Below are positions 36,291 to 43,935 of a stretch of DNA of 64,000 nucleotides, in pieces. Numbering within the stretch: position 1 is the first letter of the stretch; each line of letters starts with the position of its first letter. Source of the stretch: SHVO01 sp041905525 (GTDB taxonomy: Bacteria > Pseudomonadota > Alphaproteobacteria > Rhodospirillales > Rhodospirillaceae); contig JAYRKY010000004.1 in assembly GCA_041905525.1 (NCBI GenBank), positions 124,001 to 188,000 of the forward strand. Direction: 5' to 3'. The notes under the pieces were generated by a model. The model did no database searches. It worked only from the letters and a program-made list of their open reading frames with translations, and was not told where the DNA came from. A program made the position numbers and the translations under genes.

Positions 36291-36887
36291 TTACGGCTTC
36301 TTGCGTACCGTGAAACGCGTCAGCTGCAGCTTCGGATCTTCCCATTCCGGCTTCAAGGACGCCGCCTTCATATAGTCGAAGTAGGCGCGGCGCACGTCCC
36401 CGAGCTCCTCATAAGCGATGCCGCGATTGTAGTAGGCTTTCTCGAGTTCAAGAGCCCCGAGTTCGATGCCGCGGTTGAGTGACGGCACCGCGTCAGCCCA
36501 GCGCTTCATCGCGACCATGCTGGCGCCGCGATTGATATGAAGTTCGCCGATGCTGTCTTGATGACGCAGGCCCTGCTCAAAGTCCTTGATCGCTTCGGCG
36601 AACATGCGCTGCGAAAAGTAGATGACGCCGCGATTGTTGTAGGTACCGGCCAAGTCGCGGGCGGTGAGATCGCCAGCACTGATGGCTATGGAGCAGATAT
36701 CAAGCGGTGGAACGTCGATGCGTGAGCCGGTGATTTGAGCCGAATACGGCTCATCGACGGCGCGCGCGGCTTCGTAGCACATTTGCGCGAAGCCACCGCC
36801 AAGCACGATGACCGCCGCCTTGGCGCTCATCGGCAGGGAAACGCACAGCACGCTTCCCGCGATCATCATCAGTTTCCGAAAACCCAT
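36291..36887 (-). CDS. Exported tetratricopeptide-repeat protein
   Basis: A 198-residue periplasmic protein with a signal peptide (residues 1-24, ending near AKAAVIV). Residues 75-180 hold three TPR units: YNNRGVIYFSQRMFAEAIKDFEQGL, INRGASMVAMKRWADAVPSLNRGI and YNRGIAYEELGDVRRAYFDYMKAA. Proteins of this size and layout are common in alphaproteobacteria with no known partner. The 5' side shares a 263-bp region with the alcohol dehydrogenase gene, so transcription starts there in both directions. Confidence 0.85.
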   Translation of the reverse strand: MGFRKLMMIAGSVLCVSLPMSAKAAVIVLGGGFAQMCYEAARAVDEPYSAQITGSRIDVPPLDICSIAISAGDLTARDLAGTYNNRGVIYFSQRMFAEAIKDFEQGLRHQDSIGELHINRGASMVAMKRWADAVPSLNRGIELGALELEKAYYNRGIAYEELGDVRRAYFDYMKAASLKPEWEDPKLQLTRFTVRKKP

Positions 36888-36989
36888 GTTTTTCCTCCCA
36901 AGGGCCTGCGCCCGGCGAGGAATGTCGGCGAGCGCGTATATGGCCCTAGTATAATCCGGGTGCTGGGTTTTTGCCGTAGGAGATTTTCA

Positions 36990-37026
36990 AATTGGGGCCT
37001 ATTCACGCTGTTACGCGGCCCCAATT
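36990..37026. promoter_or_regulatory. Perfect 10-bp inverted repeat upstream of the alcohol dehydrogenase gene
   Basis: AATTGGGGCC (36990-36999) is repeated in inverse orientation as GGCCCCAATT (37017-37026) with 17 bases between. It lies 125 bases before the adhC start. It could be an operator or an RNA hairpin. G-tract operators with AT flanks occur in the FrmR/CsoR family that controls formaldehyde detoxification, but no frmR gene is in the window. Confidence 0.5.
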
Positions 37027-37150
37027 CCGTGAAGAAACGCGATGAAAATCAACGCCATATAGGCTATATCCGATCCTGCCGCGCGTGACTGCCCTTGCGC
37101 TGAGGTCCCCGGCCCGCTTCGCATTCCACATCGCCTCTTGAGGTTCGAAC

Positions 37151-38260
37151 ATGAAAACCCGCGCCGCCGTAGCCTTCGAAGCCAAAAAGCCCCTCGAAGT
37201 CGTCGAGGTGGATCTGGAAGGTCCGAAGGAAGGTGAGGTGCTGGTGGAGATTATGGCGACGGGGATTTGCCATACGGACGCCTATACCCTCGACGGCTTC
37301 GACTCAGAGGGCCTCTTCCCCTCGATCCTCGGTCATGAAGGCGCCGGCGTTGTGCGCGAGATCGGGAAGGGCGTGACCTCGGTCGCCGTCGGCGATCACG
37401 TGATTCCGCTGTACACGCCGGAGTGCCGGAAATGCAAATCCTGCCTGTCCGGGAAAACCAATCTCTGCACCGCCATTCGCGCCACTCAAGGCAAGGGGGT
37501 CATGCCCGACGGCACGTCGCGCTTCTCGTATAAGGGCAAGCCCATTTTCCACTACATGGGCTGCTCGACCTTTTCGAATCACACCGTCTTGCCGGAAATC
37601 TCGGTCGCGAAAATTCGCACCGATGCGCCCTTCCAAACCACATGCTATGTCGGCTGCGGCGTCACCACGGGGATCGGCGCGGTGGTGAACACCGCGAAAG
37701 TGGAGCCGGGCGCGAACTGCATCGTCTTCGGGCTGGGGGGTATAGGCCTCAACGTCATTCAGGGCCTGAAGATGGTCGGCGCCGACATGATCGTCGGGGT
37801 GGATATCAATCCGGCAAAGGAAGACTGGGGCCGCCGCTTCGGCATGACGCACTTCGTCAATCCTTTGAAAGTCGATGGCGATCTCGTGCAGCACCTTGTC
37901 GCGCTTACAAACGGCGGCGGGGACTACACGTTTGACTGCACAGGCAATACGACCGTGATGCGTCAAGCGCTGGAGTCATGCCATCGCGGCTGGGGCGAGA
38001 GCATCATCATTGGCGTCGCCGAATCCGGAAAGGAGATTTCCACGCGCCCGTTCCAGCTTGTGACCGGCCGCGTCTGGCGCGGAACCGCCTTTGGCGGCGC
38101 GAAGGGAAGAACGGACGTGCCGAAGATCGTCGATTGGTACATGAACGGCAAAATTCAGATCGATCCGATGATCACGCACGTACTGAAGTTGGACCAGATC
38201 AACAAGGGCTTCGACCTCATGCACGAAGGAACCTCTATCCGTTCCGTCGTCGTCTTCTAG
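37151..38260 (+). CDS. adhC: S-(hydroxymethyl)glutathione dehydrogenase / class III alcohol dehydrogenase
   Basis: A 369-residue cytoplasmic zinc enzyme that oxidises the glutathione-formaldehyde adduct with NAD and can reduce S-nitrosoglutathione. The catalytic zinc ligands are in GICHTDAYTLDG and GHEGAGVV; the structural zinc is held by CRKCKSCLSGKTNLC. The Rossmann fold starts at FGLGGIGLNV. The VSG-type class III region (FHYMGCSTFSNHTVLPE) is present. The usual partner, S-formylglutathione hydrolase, is not beside it. A perfect inverted repeat is located upstream. Confidence 0.95.
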   Translation: MKTRAAVAFEAKKPLEVVEVDLEGPKEGEVLVEIMATGICHTDAYTLDGFDSEGLFPSILGHEGAGVVREIGKGVTSVAVGDHVIPLYTPECRKCKSCLSGKTNLCTAIRATQGKGVMPDGTSRFSYKGKPIFHYMGCSTFSNHTVLPEISVAKIRTDAPFQTTCYVGCGVTTGIGAVVNTAKVEPGANCIVFGLGGIGLNVIQGLKMVGADMIVGVDINPAKEDWGRRFGMTHFVNPLKVDGDLVQHLVALTNGGGDYTFDCTGNTTVMRQALESCHRGWGESIIIGVAESGKEISTRPFQLVTGRVWRGTAFGGAKGRTDVPKIVDWYMNGKIQIDPMITHVLKLDQINKGFDLMHEGTSIRSVVVF

Positions 38261-38308
38261 CCCTCGTCGTTCTACGAACGTCCGAGCGTGCGCCCTTCGC
38301 GACCTGTC

Positions 38309-39256
38309 TTAGGTGTTGTCGCGTTTCGCCGTAATGATGAGGGGCGTCCAGCCCTGCAAGAGGATCATGAGTTCCGCCGCGAGAGCGCTAAGCCCCATGC
38401 GGCGGACCAGCGATACCAAGCGCGCAATCACTGAAAGCCCCCGCATGCCCGGAACGTTCGCGGTCCGCATGCGCTCGCGGAATTTTTCCTGACCGAGAGT
38501 CGTGACCGTGATCGGGAATTCCGCGGCTATGCGCTTGAGCTGACGCCGCGCCCACGGTGGATTTATTTCCGTCCGGATGGTTGCCGCGAAGGCAGGGTCA
38601 CGCCGCCATACCGACTTTATCCACCACTGGAAAAACGCATTGGAAAAGATGGGCGGATGGAACGCCGCATAGTGGCCGTCGAAGTAAGAGAAGTAATTCG
38701 GGCATACGATTTGGAGAGTCCCGCCCGGACGCAGAACGCGCACCGCCTCACGCAGGACGCGGGCAGGATCGGTCGTGTGCTCAAGGACATTCGTCGAATA
38801 CACGATGTCGAAGCTGGCATCGGGGAAGGGAAGGGACTCACCCGTGGCGTTGATGATGCGGGCGGGATCGAGTTGGTTTGCGTTGATCAGCTCACGTGCA
38901 ATGGACGCTGTGTCTCCGAATCCCTCACCCTCGGGCTCGATCCCCCAGCCATCGATGCCGTAGGCCTTCGACCAGACGATGTGCGTCACCCCTCCGCCCG
39001 ACCCGATCTCAAGCACCTTTTTGCCGGCAAGCGACGTATAGCCGGACAGGACAGCGGCTTGGTCGTGGGCGCGCCGGGGGTCGAGCATGTCGGCGGCGAA
39101 CCGCAATGGCGGCACGCGCATGAGCGGCTCAAAATAGCGGCCCTGTCCATCGCGCGCGCGGATGATCGCCGAGGACGTAATGCGGCACTCCGGCGTGGAC
39201 AAGCGCGCCGCAAGCTCCTCCAGGTCGGTGGTGTTAGGGTCTTCTTCCGAGAGCAT
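38309..39256 (-). CDS. SAM-dependent methyltransferase, class I
   Basis: A 315-residue cytoplasmic protein. Motif I of the SAM pocket is KVLEIGSGGGVTH (about 73-85). FDIVYSTNVLEHTTDPARVLREAVRVLRPGG is the Methyltransf_11 motif IV/V region. The C-terminal third has an Arg-rich helix (ERMRTANVPGMRG) and a hydrophobic segment near the end (MGLSALAAELMILLQGW), which might lean on a membrane. The substrate is unknown; relatives often act on quinones, lipids or polysaccharides. It stands alone with convergent neighbour adhC. Confidence 0.8.
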   Translation of the reverse strand: MLSEEDPNTTDLEELAARLSTPECRITSSAIIRARDGQGRYFEPLMRVPPLRFAADMLDPRRAHDQAAVLSGYTSLAGKKVLEIGSGGGVTHIVWSKAYGIDGWGIEPEGEGFGDTASIARELINANQLDPARIINATGESLPFPDASFDIVYSTNVLEHTTDPARVLREAVRVLRPGGTLQIVCPNYFSYFDGHYAAFHPPIFSNAFFQWWIKSVWRRDPAFAATIRTEINPPWARRQLKRIAAEFPITVTTLGQEKFRERMRTANVPGMRGLSVIARLVSLVRRMGLSALAAELMILLQGWTPLIITAKRDNT

Positions 39257-39377
39257 TTGTAAGCAGTGTTACCATAAACTTGGGAACAACGGGCCACCCG
39301 CGCGCTTTTCTCCAAATCCTTGCCATAAAGTCGTCACGCATCTTTTTCATCCTGGGGCATAAAGCCTCGGAGCCCTT

Positions 39378-39896
39378 ATGCAAAAATCGGCCGTTCTTGC
39401 CCTCCTTGTGTCCGCCGTGTTCACAGCCGCGGCAGCCACCGCTCCCGCGCAGGAGCCTGCCGCCGTCGAGAGCGCTGGAGATCCTCCATTGGAAGCGCCC
39501 GTGCGCGAGGGTGCTTGCGATTCACATCCGTTCTCGATGGAGATCACCGTACTTCATGTCCGCGACGCCCAGGGAACGATCACGGTCGACGTCCACGATG
39601 ACGATCCGGCCAAGTTCCTGAAATCAGGCGGCAAGCTCGCGCGCATTCGCGTGCCGGCGGTTGCGGGCGAAACGCAGTTTTGCATCACAGTGCCGAAGGC
39701 GGGGATCTATGCGCTGGCTGTCTATCACGACCGCAACGGCAATACGAAGTTGGACAAGACTTGGATCGGATTACCGAGCGAGCCTTTCGGCCTTTCCAAT
39801 AACCCGCCGCGGCGATTGGCGATGCCGAAGCACAAAGACTCCGCGTTCGAGGTGGCTGGCCCGCGTACGCCGGTCATGATCGACCTTGGAAAGTGA
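39378..39896 (+). CDS. Exported DUF2141-family protein
   Basis: A 172-residue protein with a signal peptide (residues 1-24) and a Pro/Ala/Glu-rich linker to about 47. The DUF2141 domain follows: GTITVDVHDDDPAKFL, CITVPKAGIYALAVYHDRNGNTKLD and the GLPSEPFGLSNNPPRR region, a beta-sandwich with a loop of Asp/Asn residues that may bind calcium. The biological role of DUF2141 is unknown. It converges on the repressor gene with a 3-base gap. Confidence 0.85.
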   Translation: MQKSAVLALLVSAVFTAAAATAPAQEPAAVESAGDPPLEAPVREGACDSHPFSMEITVLHVRDAQGTITVDVHDDDPAKFLKSGGKLARIRVPAVAGETQFCITVPKAGIYALAVYHDRNGNTKLDKTWIGLPSEPFGLSNNPPRRLAMPKHKDSAFEVAGPRTPVMIDLGK

Positions 39897-39899
39897 AGG

Positions 39900-40721
39900 C
39901 TAGGACCCGAGACGCTGTACGCCGACGACGCGGTAGATGCCGCGAAGCCTATTACGCGGCAATGTCTCCCGGGCACGCGGCGACAAGGTCGCGATCCTGA
40001 CATTGTCATCGCTTGCGGCGACCAGCGAGCCAACAATGAATCCGCCTTCGGCGCGTTCGGCCACAACGTCGATTTTCTCGCCTTCAAGCGCGCGTGCGGG
40101 ACTGGCGTAGAGCATGTCTCCCGCGTCGAACCGCGGCATCATGGACTCGTCGGGCATCAACAGAGCAAACGCACGCGCATCATTCCCCAGGAAAGGTGGG
40201 CGCTGAGTACGAAGCGGCGCCCGCGTCAAGTCGCCGGTCTGCACGTTCACATCGCGGGTCGACGCCAGAACCACGGCAAGGTCCGGCAAGGCCGTCGGCA
40301 CGGGGGCCGCAGCAGTGTCTTTGGCAAGAACCGCTTTTGCCTGCGCGAGTGTCGGCTGGACGCTCGGCGCTTGTTCGAGAATCCCTTTTTCATAAACCGC
40401 GATCGCCGGGCCGAGTTCTGCCAGCGCTGTCCGATCAAATGAGGTGGGCGTCTGGCGATGCATGGTAAGGAACGTTTCCGTCATCAACGCCAGCATGGTG
40501 CGCTGACTCAACGTATGCCGGACGGGGCGATGCATGAACCGGTTGACGGTCGAGGGCGTTAGCCCCGCGGAGCGCGCAAGTCCACTCGCGGTCTGGCCGG
40601 TCAGAGCCATCATGGCGCGCACCAGCCGGCGCGTCTGCTCTTGATGAGCGGACACGTCGGCGGCCTGGGCTTGGAGCGGAAGGTCCTCGGCGGTCACGGA
40701 TGCACCACTGTTCGAGCTCAC
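39900..40721 (-). CDS. Phage-type XRE/S24 regulator, probably not self-cleaving
   Basis: A 273-residue DNA-binding protein. Residues about 30-80 form a helix-turn-helix (LVRAMMALTGQTASGLARSAGLTPSTVNRFMH). The C-terminal S24/LexA-like domain has DESMMPRFDAGDMLYASP, where the nucleophilic Ser would be, but the segment that normally ends V-K-R-L reads FIVGSLV, so the catalytic Lys is absent. I also see no clear Ala-Gly cleavage site. It therefore looks like a repressor without SOS-driven autocleavage. The middle (about 100-150) is a Thr/Pro/Ala linker. The divergent promoter region carries several repeats that could be its own operators. Confidence 0.78.
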   Translation of the reverse strand: MSSNSGASVTAEDLPLQAQAADVSAHQEQTRRLVRAMMALTGQTASGLARSAGLTPSTVNRFMHRPVRHTLSQRTMLALMTETFLTMHRQTPTSFDRTALAELGPAIAVYEKGILEQAPSVQPTLAQAKAVLAKDTAAAPVPTALPDLAVVLASTRDVNVQTGDLTRAPLRTQRPPFLGNDARAFALLMPDESMMPRFDAGDMLYASPARALEGEKIDVVAERAEGGFIVGSLVAASDDNVRIATLSPRARETLPRNRLRGIYRVVGVQRLGS

Positions 40722-40784
40722 GCTAGCACCGGCTCAAATATGAAAAAAAGCGCTCATACAGTGAGTGTAGGCGCAAAATCACTT

Positions 40785-40809
40785 AACAAAATGCACACCG
40801 CAATTTGTT
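40785..40809. promoter_or_regulatory. Imperfect palindrome upstream of the S24 regulator gene
   Basis: AACAAAATGC-ACACC-GCAATTTGTT, a 10-bp inverted repeat with one mismatch, lies 64 bases from the repressor start. It is a plausible operator for autoregulation. Three copies of TGTGARAT follow at 40876, 40888 and 40905, another possible binding pattern. Confidence 0.45.
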
Positions 40810-40904
40810 GTATGAGGCAAATCGTCCCGTTCAATGCCTAGGGGTGCACGCAGAAAGAGTAAAAAAGCATTTACATGTGAAATATGGTGTGAGATATTGC
40901 ACAT

Positions 40905-41032
40905 TGTGAGATTTCCGGAGGGTGTGAGTGTGTTTCGGGATGATCACAGCGGGCCTCGGCCCGCGGGGCTTTGTTATCGGTCCTCTCCTCTAAACACTTT
41001 GGCCCGCCGTCCGTGTGACGGCGGGCTTTTTT
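40905..41032 (+). ncRNA. Candidate small RNA with anti-Shine-Dalgarno loop
   Basis: A classical terminator at 41002-41032 has no gene before it on the plus strand. A candidate promoter lies at 40870-40875 (TTTACA) and 40893-40898 (GATATT), 17 bases apart, giving an RNA of about 130 bases. It would contain a 6-bp GC hairpin with a CTCG loop (40949-40964), then the unpaired TCCTCTCCTC (40981-40990), then the terminator. C/U-rich single-stranded stretches of this kind pair with ribosome binding sites in several alphaproteobacterial sRNAs. The start point is inferred. There is no similarity to tmRNA, RNase P RNA or SRP RNA that I can see. Confidence 0.55.
41002..41032 (+). terminator. Strong rho-independent terminator
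   Basis: A 10-bp perfect stem (41002-41011 with 41017-41026), 5-base loop and T6 run. Placed 184 bases before the SPOR gene, with no plus-strand gene upstream. Confidence 0.9.
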
Positions 41033-41089
41033 ACGATCACGGATTTACGACCGCGGAGCGTGCGAGAAAAAGCGTTGTGCAGACGCAAC

Positions 41090-41104
41090 TTAACGGGATG
41101 TTAA
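41090..41104. promoter_or_regulatory. CtrA box
   Basis: TTAA-N7-TTAA (TTAACGGGATGTTAA), an exact match to the full CtrA binding site of Caulobacter and relatives. It lies 112 bases before the SPOR lipoprotein gene and points to cell-cycle-controlled transcription. The window does not contain ctrA itself. Confidence 0.6.
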
Positions 41105-41215
41105 GTGAGGCGTACGATGGTTCAACCTGATAAACTGCGGGTTTCGCGCCGCCCGTCCGGCGCGTTGAATTTCGCAGACCCGTGAGCCGAGACGAACAAG
41201 CGATCGCACAGAGAC

Positions 41216-42811
41216 ATGAGAACATTCGTATCAGTGCTGACAGTGACCGTCGCTTTGTCGGCGTGCGCCAACTTCCCGGGCGTGATGACCGCACAGAGTC
41301 CGCAGAACGACGCCGCCGCCGCGCCGGACGTCAATGTGGATCCGCTCGACGCTCCGCCGCCTGTTCCCGCGACGATGGTCGCGGCCAATGATCCGGCGCC
41401 CGCAACCGATCCGATGCTTCTGGTACCGGCCCAAACGCAAGCCTCGCAGCGCGTGCCGCTAGGCACGCTGAACGCGGCGCCGGAACCCACCCCCGCTGCG
41501 AAGCCGCCCACACCTCTGGCGCCGAATACGTCAGCTGCAGCGTCCAAAGCGCCGGGGGCGCCGCCAGCCGCCTCGGCCAAGCCGGTGACGCCTCCCATGC
41601 CGAGCCCACCCATGCAGACCGCGCGCGCGCCGGCTGCGGCTCCAGCGCCGGAGAGGACGCCTGTCATCGGCAAGCCGCCGGTGAACTCCATACCGTCGCC
41701 GAATCAAGCCGCCGGGAGCCTGACATCTCCGCGGGTCGCCCCGGCGCGACAGGCCGAAGAACGCACTCCGTCGGCACCTGCCGCGCCGATCGCCGCAGCG
41801 GCGCCCGCCGAGGCAACGGCGGCCCCGATGTCACCCGCAAAGCCCACCGCCGGCGAGGAAGAGACGACGATCATTTCCTCCGCTACCGCGCCACCGGCCG
41901 CCCAGAGCCGTGAATTCATTCCGGCATCGGTCGTGCCTGCCCCGTCCACCCCGCCGCGTCCCGCCTTGGGCGAAATGCCCTACAGTCAGGCCGAGAAAAA
42001 CATTGCGCGTCGTTTCGAGACTCTCGCGCGCCTGCGCGACGAAGGTCTCATCACACAGGAAGAGTTCAGCCGCCGCCGCGCCGCCAACTTGGGCGCGATC
42101 CTCCCCTATAGTCAGGACCCGCCGGGCGTGGGTCTCGACCGCGCGGTCCCCAGCAGCGAGGCCATCGTCGCGCGTCTTGGGGCGCTGCGCCGTTCTTTCG
42201 AGATGCGCGCCATCACCGCGCAGCAGCACGCTCTGGAGCGCACAATGATTTTGAACGCGCTGCTTCCGGAGAGCCCCGAGCAGCGGACGGTGCGAAAGCC
42301 GCCTCCAGAGGACGTCATCCAGGGCGCCGCCATGGTCGGACGGCTGGAAGAACTTCGCGAAGCCGGCATGATCAATCAATCCGAACTCGATGCCGAGAAG
42401 CGGATGATCGACGCCGTGTTGCGCACGGGTCTGTTCCCGCCGAAGGGCGGCGAAGCCTCCGCCAAACCAGCGCAGGCCAAAACAGCGGCGAAGCCCGCAG
42501 CCGCGGGTCCGGCCGAGGCGGCCGCCGCCGAAAGCCCGATGTCGACACAAATCACGGGCCCTGTTCTTCACCTTGCGTCCTATCGTTCCGAAGCTTCGGC
42601 AATGAAGGGGTGGCAGGAGGTGTTGGAGCGCAACCGTGCCGCCCTGACCACCATGAAGCCGATCATCCGCCGCGTCGATCTGGGCGAGGGGAAAGGTATT
42701 TTCTATCGGCTCATGACCGGTAGCTTCGCCTCGATGGCCGATGCGGAAGCCACTTGCGTGAAGCTGAAACAGAATAACCAATTCTGCCGCGCAAGCGCCG
42801 ACGGAAGCTGA
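41216..42811 (+). CDS. SPOR-domain lipoprotein with SHOCT-like repeats
   Basis: A 531-residue envelope protein. The N-terminus is a lipoprotein signal (VTVALSAC). Residues about 20-250 are a disordered Pro/Ala-rich stalk, long enough to reach into the periplasm. Two SHOCT-like helical hairpins follow: RFETLARLRDEGLITQEEF (about 263) and GRLEELREAGMINQSEL (about 375). The C-terminal SPOR domain (TGPVLHLASYRSEASAMKGW to about 525) binds denuded glycan strands at the division site, so the protein probably acts in septation or daughter-cell separation. The CtrA box upstream fits that role. It is terminated by the hairpin at 42835-42868. Confidence 0.82.
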   Translation: MRTFVSVLTVTVALSACANFPGVMTAQSPQNDAAAAPDVNVDPLDAPPPVPATMVAANDPAPATDPMLLVPAQTQASQRVPLGTLNAAPEPTPAAKPPTPLAPNTSAAASKAPGAPPAASAKPVTPPMPSPPMQTARAPAAAPAPERTPVIGKPPVNSIPSPNQAAGSLTSPRVAPARQAEERTPSAPAAPIAAAAPAEATAAPMSPAKPTAGEEETTIISSATAPPAAQSREFIPASVVPAPSTPPRPALGEMPYSQAEKNIARRFETLARLRDEGLITQEEFSRRRAANLGAILPYSQDPPGVGLDRAVPSSEAIVARLGALRRSFEMRAITAQQHALERTMILNALLPESPEQRTVRKPPPEDVIQGAAMVGRLEELREAGMINQSELDAEKRMIDAVLRTGLFPPKGGEASAKPAQAKTAAKPAAAGPAEAAAAESPMSTQITGPVLHLASYRSEASAMKGWQEVLERNRAALTTMKPIIRRVDLGEGKGIFYRLMTGSFASMADAEATCVKLKQNNQFCRASADGS

Positions 42812-42834
42812 TCGGCGATTCTAGCCAACAGCAA

Positions 42835-42868
42835 TAAACAAGCCCCGGCCATGACCGGGGCTTTTTGT
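42835..42868. terminator. Bidirectional rho-independent terminator
   Basis: An 8-bp stem (42841-42848 with 42855-42862) with a 6-base loop and T5 on the plus side; AACAA on the other side gives a weaker U-tract for the convergent methyltransferase gene. Confidence 0.9.
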
Positions 42869-42882
42869 TGGGTCTACGCCGC

Positions 42883-43692
42883 TTACTTCGGCTTCTGGAA
42901 CAGCATCGTGAAACGATCGCTCTCGCCGATCGCGGCGTACTTCGCCTTATCCTTGTCGCCTTCGGCGTAATTGGGCGGGAGCGTCCAAACTCCTTTCGGA
43001 TAATCCTTCGTGTCCTTGGGATTCGCATTGATTTCGGACTTCGCGACCAGTTTGAATCCGGCGCTCTCCGCCGTCTTGATGGCGAAGTCTTCGCGCACGT
43101 ATCCAGACGCGGCCTTCGGATCCTGCGGCGCCGTTGTCGGGGCGCGGTGTTCCTTGATGCCGAGATAGCCACCGGGCTTAAGGGCGGCGTACATCGCGTC
43201 GAACATTTTCTTTTCTTCGCCGCGGCCCATCCAGTTGTGCATGTTGCGGAACGTCAGGACTAGATCGACGGAGCCCGGCGCGACCGTGGCGTCCGGGAAT
43301 GTGACGACCTGCATCTTGCCGAACGCGGAGGCATCCTTCTTGGACAGTTCCTGCAAGCTGGCGACGGCCTTAGCGTTCGGTTGCGCGGCGATGTACTTGC
43401 CCTTCTCGGCGAGCACGGGCGCCAGGAACTCGGTCCACCAACCACCACCCGGCCAGATTTCCATGACGGTCATCGTGTCCTTGATGCCGAAGAACTTCAG
43501 GGTCTCGAGGGGATGACGAAAAGCGTCGCGCTCCTTGTTGGCGGCGCCGCGTTGCGGTCCTGCGAGGTAAGTCTTGAGCTTTGCTTCCGTCGCGGCGTCC
43601 GTGCTGTTCGGACCTTCTGCCGCTGAAGCGCTTCCCACGACGAGCATGAGTGTGAAAGCCGCCGCCGCGGTGCGGGTCATCAACGTACGCAT
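42883..43692 (-). CDS. Exported methyltransferase-like protein
   Basis: A 269-residue protein starting at ATG 43692, which gives a clean signal peptide (MRTLMTRTAAAAFTLMLVV, cleavage near ASAAEG); the frame reaches 21 codons further upstream. The mature part is a Rossmann-like SAM-methyltransferase fold: MTVMEIWPGGGWWTEFLAP replaces the usual E-x-G-x-G-x-G, and VDLVLTFRNMHNWMGRGEE with LKPGGYLGIKEHRA match motifs IV and V. It belongs to the 'predicted methyltransferase' family in which the protein is exported, a puzzle because SAM is cytoplasmic. The activity is unknown. Confidence 0.78.
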   Translation of the reverse strand: MRTLMTRTAAAAFTLMLVVGSASAAEGPNSTDAATEAKLKTYLAGPQRGAANKERDAFRHPLETLKFFGIKDTMTVMEIWPGGGWWTEFLAPVLAEKGKYIAAQPNAKAVASLQELSKKDASAFGKMQVVTFPDATVAPGSVDLVLTFRNMHNWMGRGEEKKMFDAMYAALKPGGYLGIKEHRAPTTAPQDPKAASGYVREDFAIKTAESAGFKLVAKSEINANPKDTKDYPKGVWTLPPNYAEGDKDKAKYAAIGESDRFTMLFQKPK

Positions 43693-43935
43693 GAATATCT
43701 CCCTGAATGTCGAGAATTGGGCCGGCACGGTGTCATCGGTTCCGTCGCGTGGCAAGGCAGAAAACCGTTTTACTATAAGCTGTTACATTCACATCGGGTA
43801 ACAGGTAAGCTCGTCCTGTTACATGAAGGTTTGGCCGGGGTGCCGGCGTGCGGCGCGGCGATTCCTTTAAGACTCTCTGCTAGCGTCCGCGCCAACATGT
43901 CCGCTCCAAAGGCCGGGTGCAGAGGCGACATCTTG

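Noticed and set aside
40834..41130. A 98-codon frame over the RNA candidate
   Set aside because: It runs through the terminator and both hairpins and has no ribosome site; an RNA fits better.
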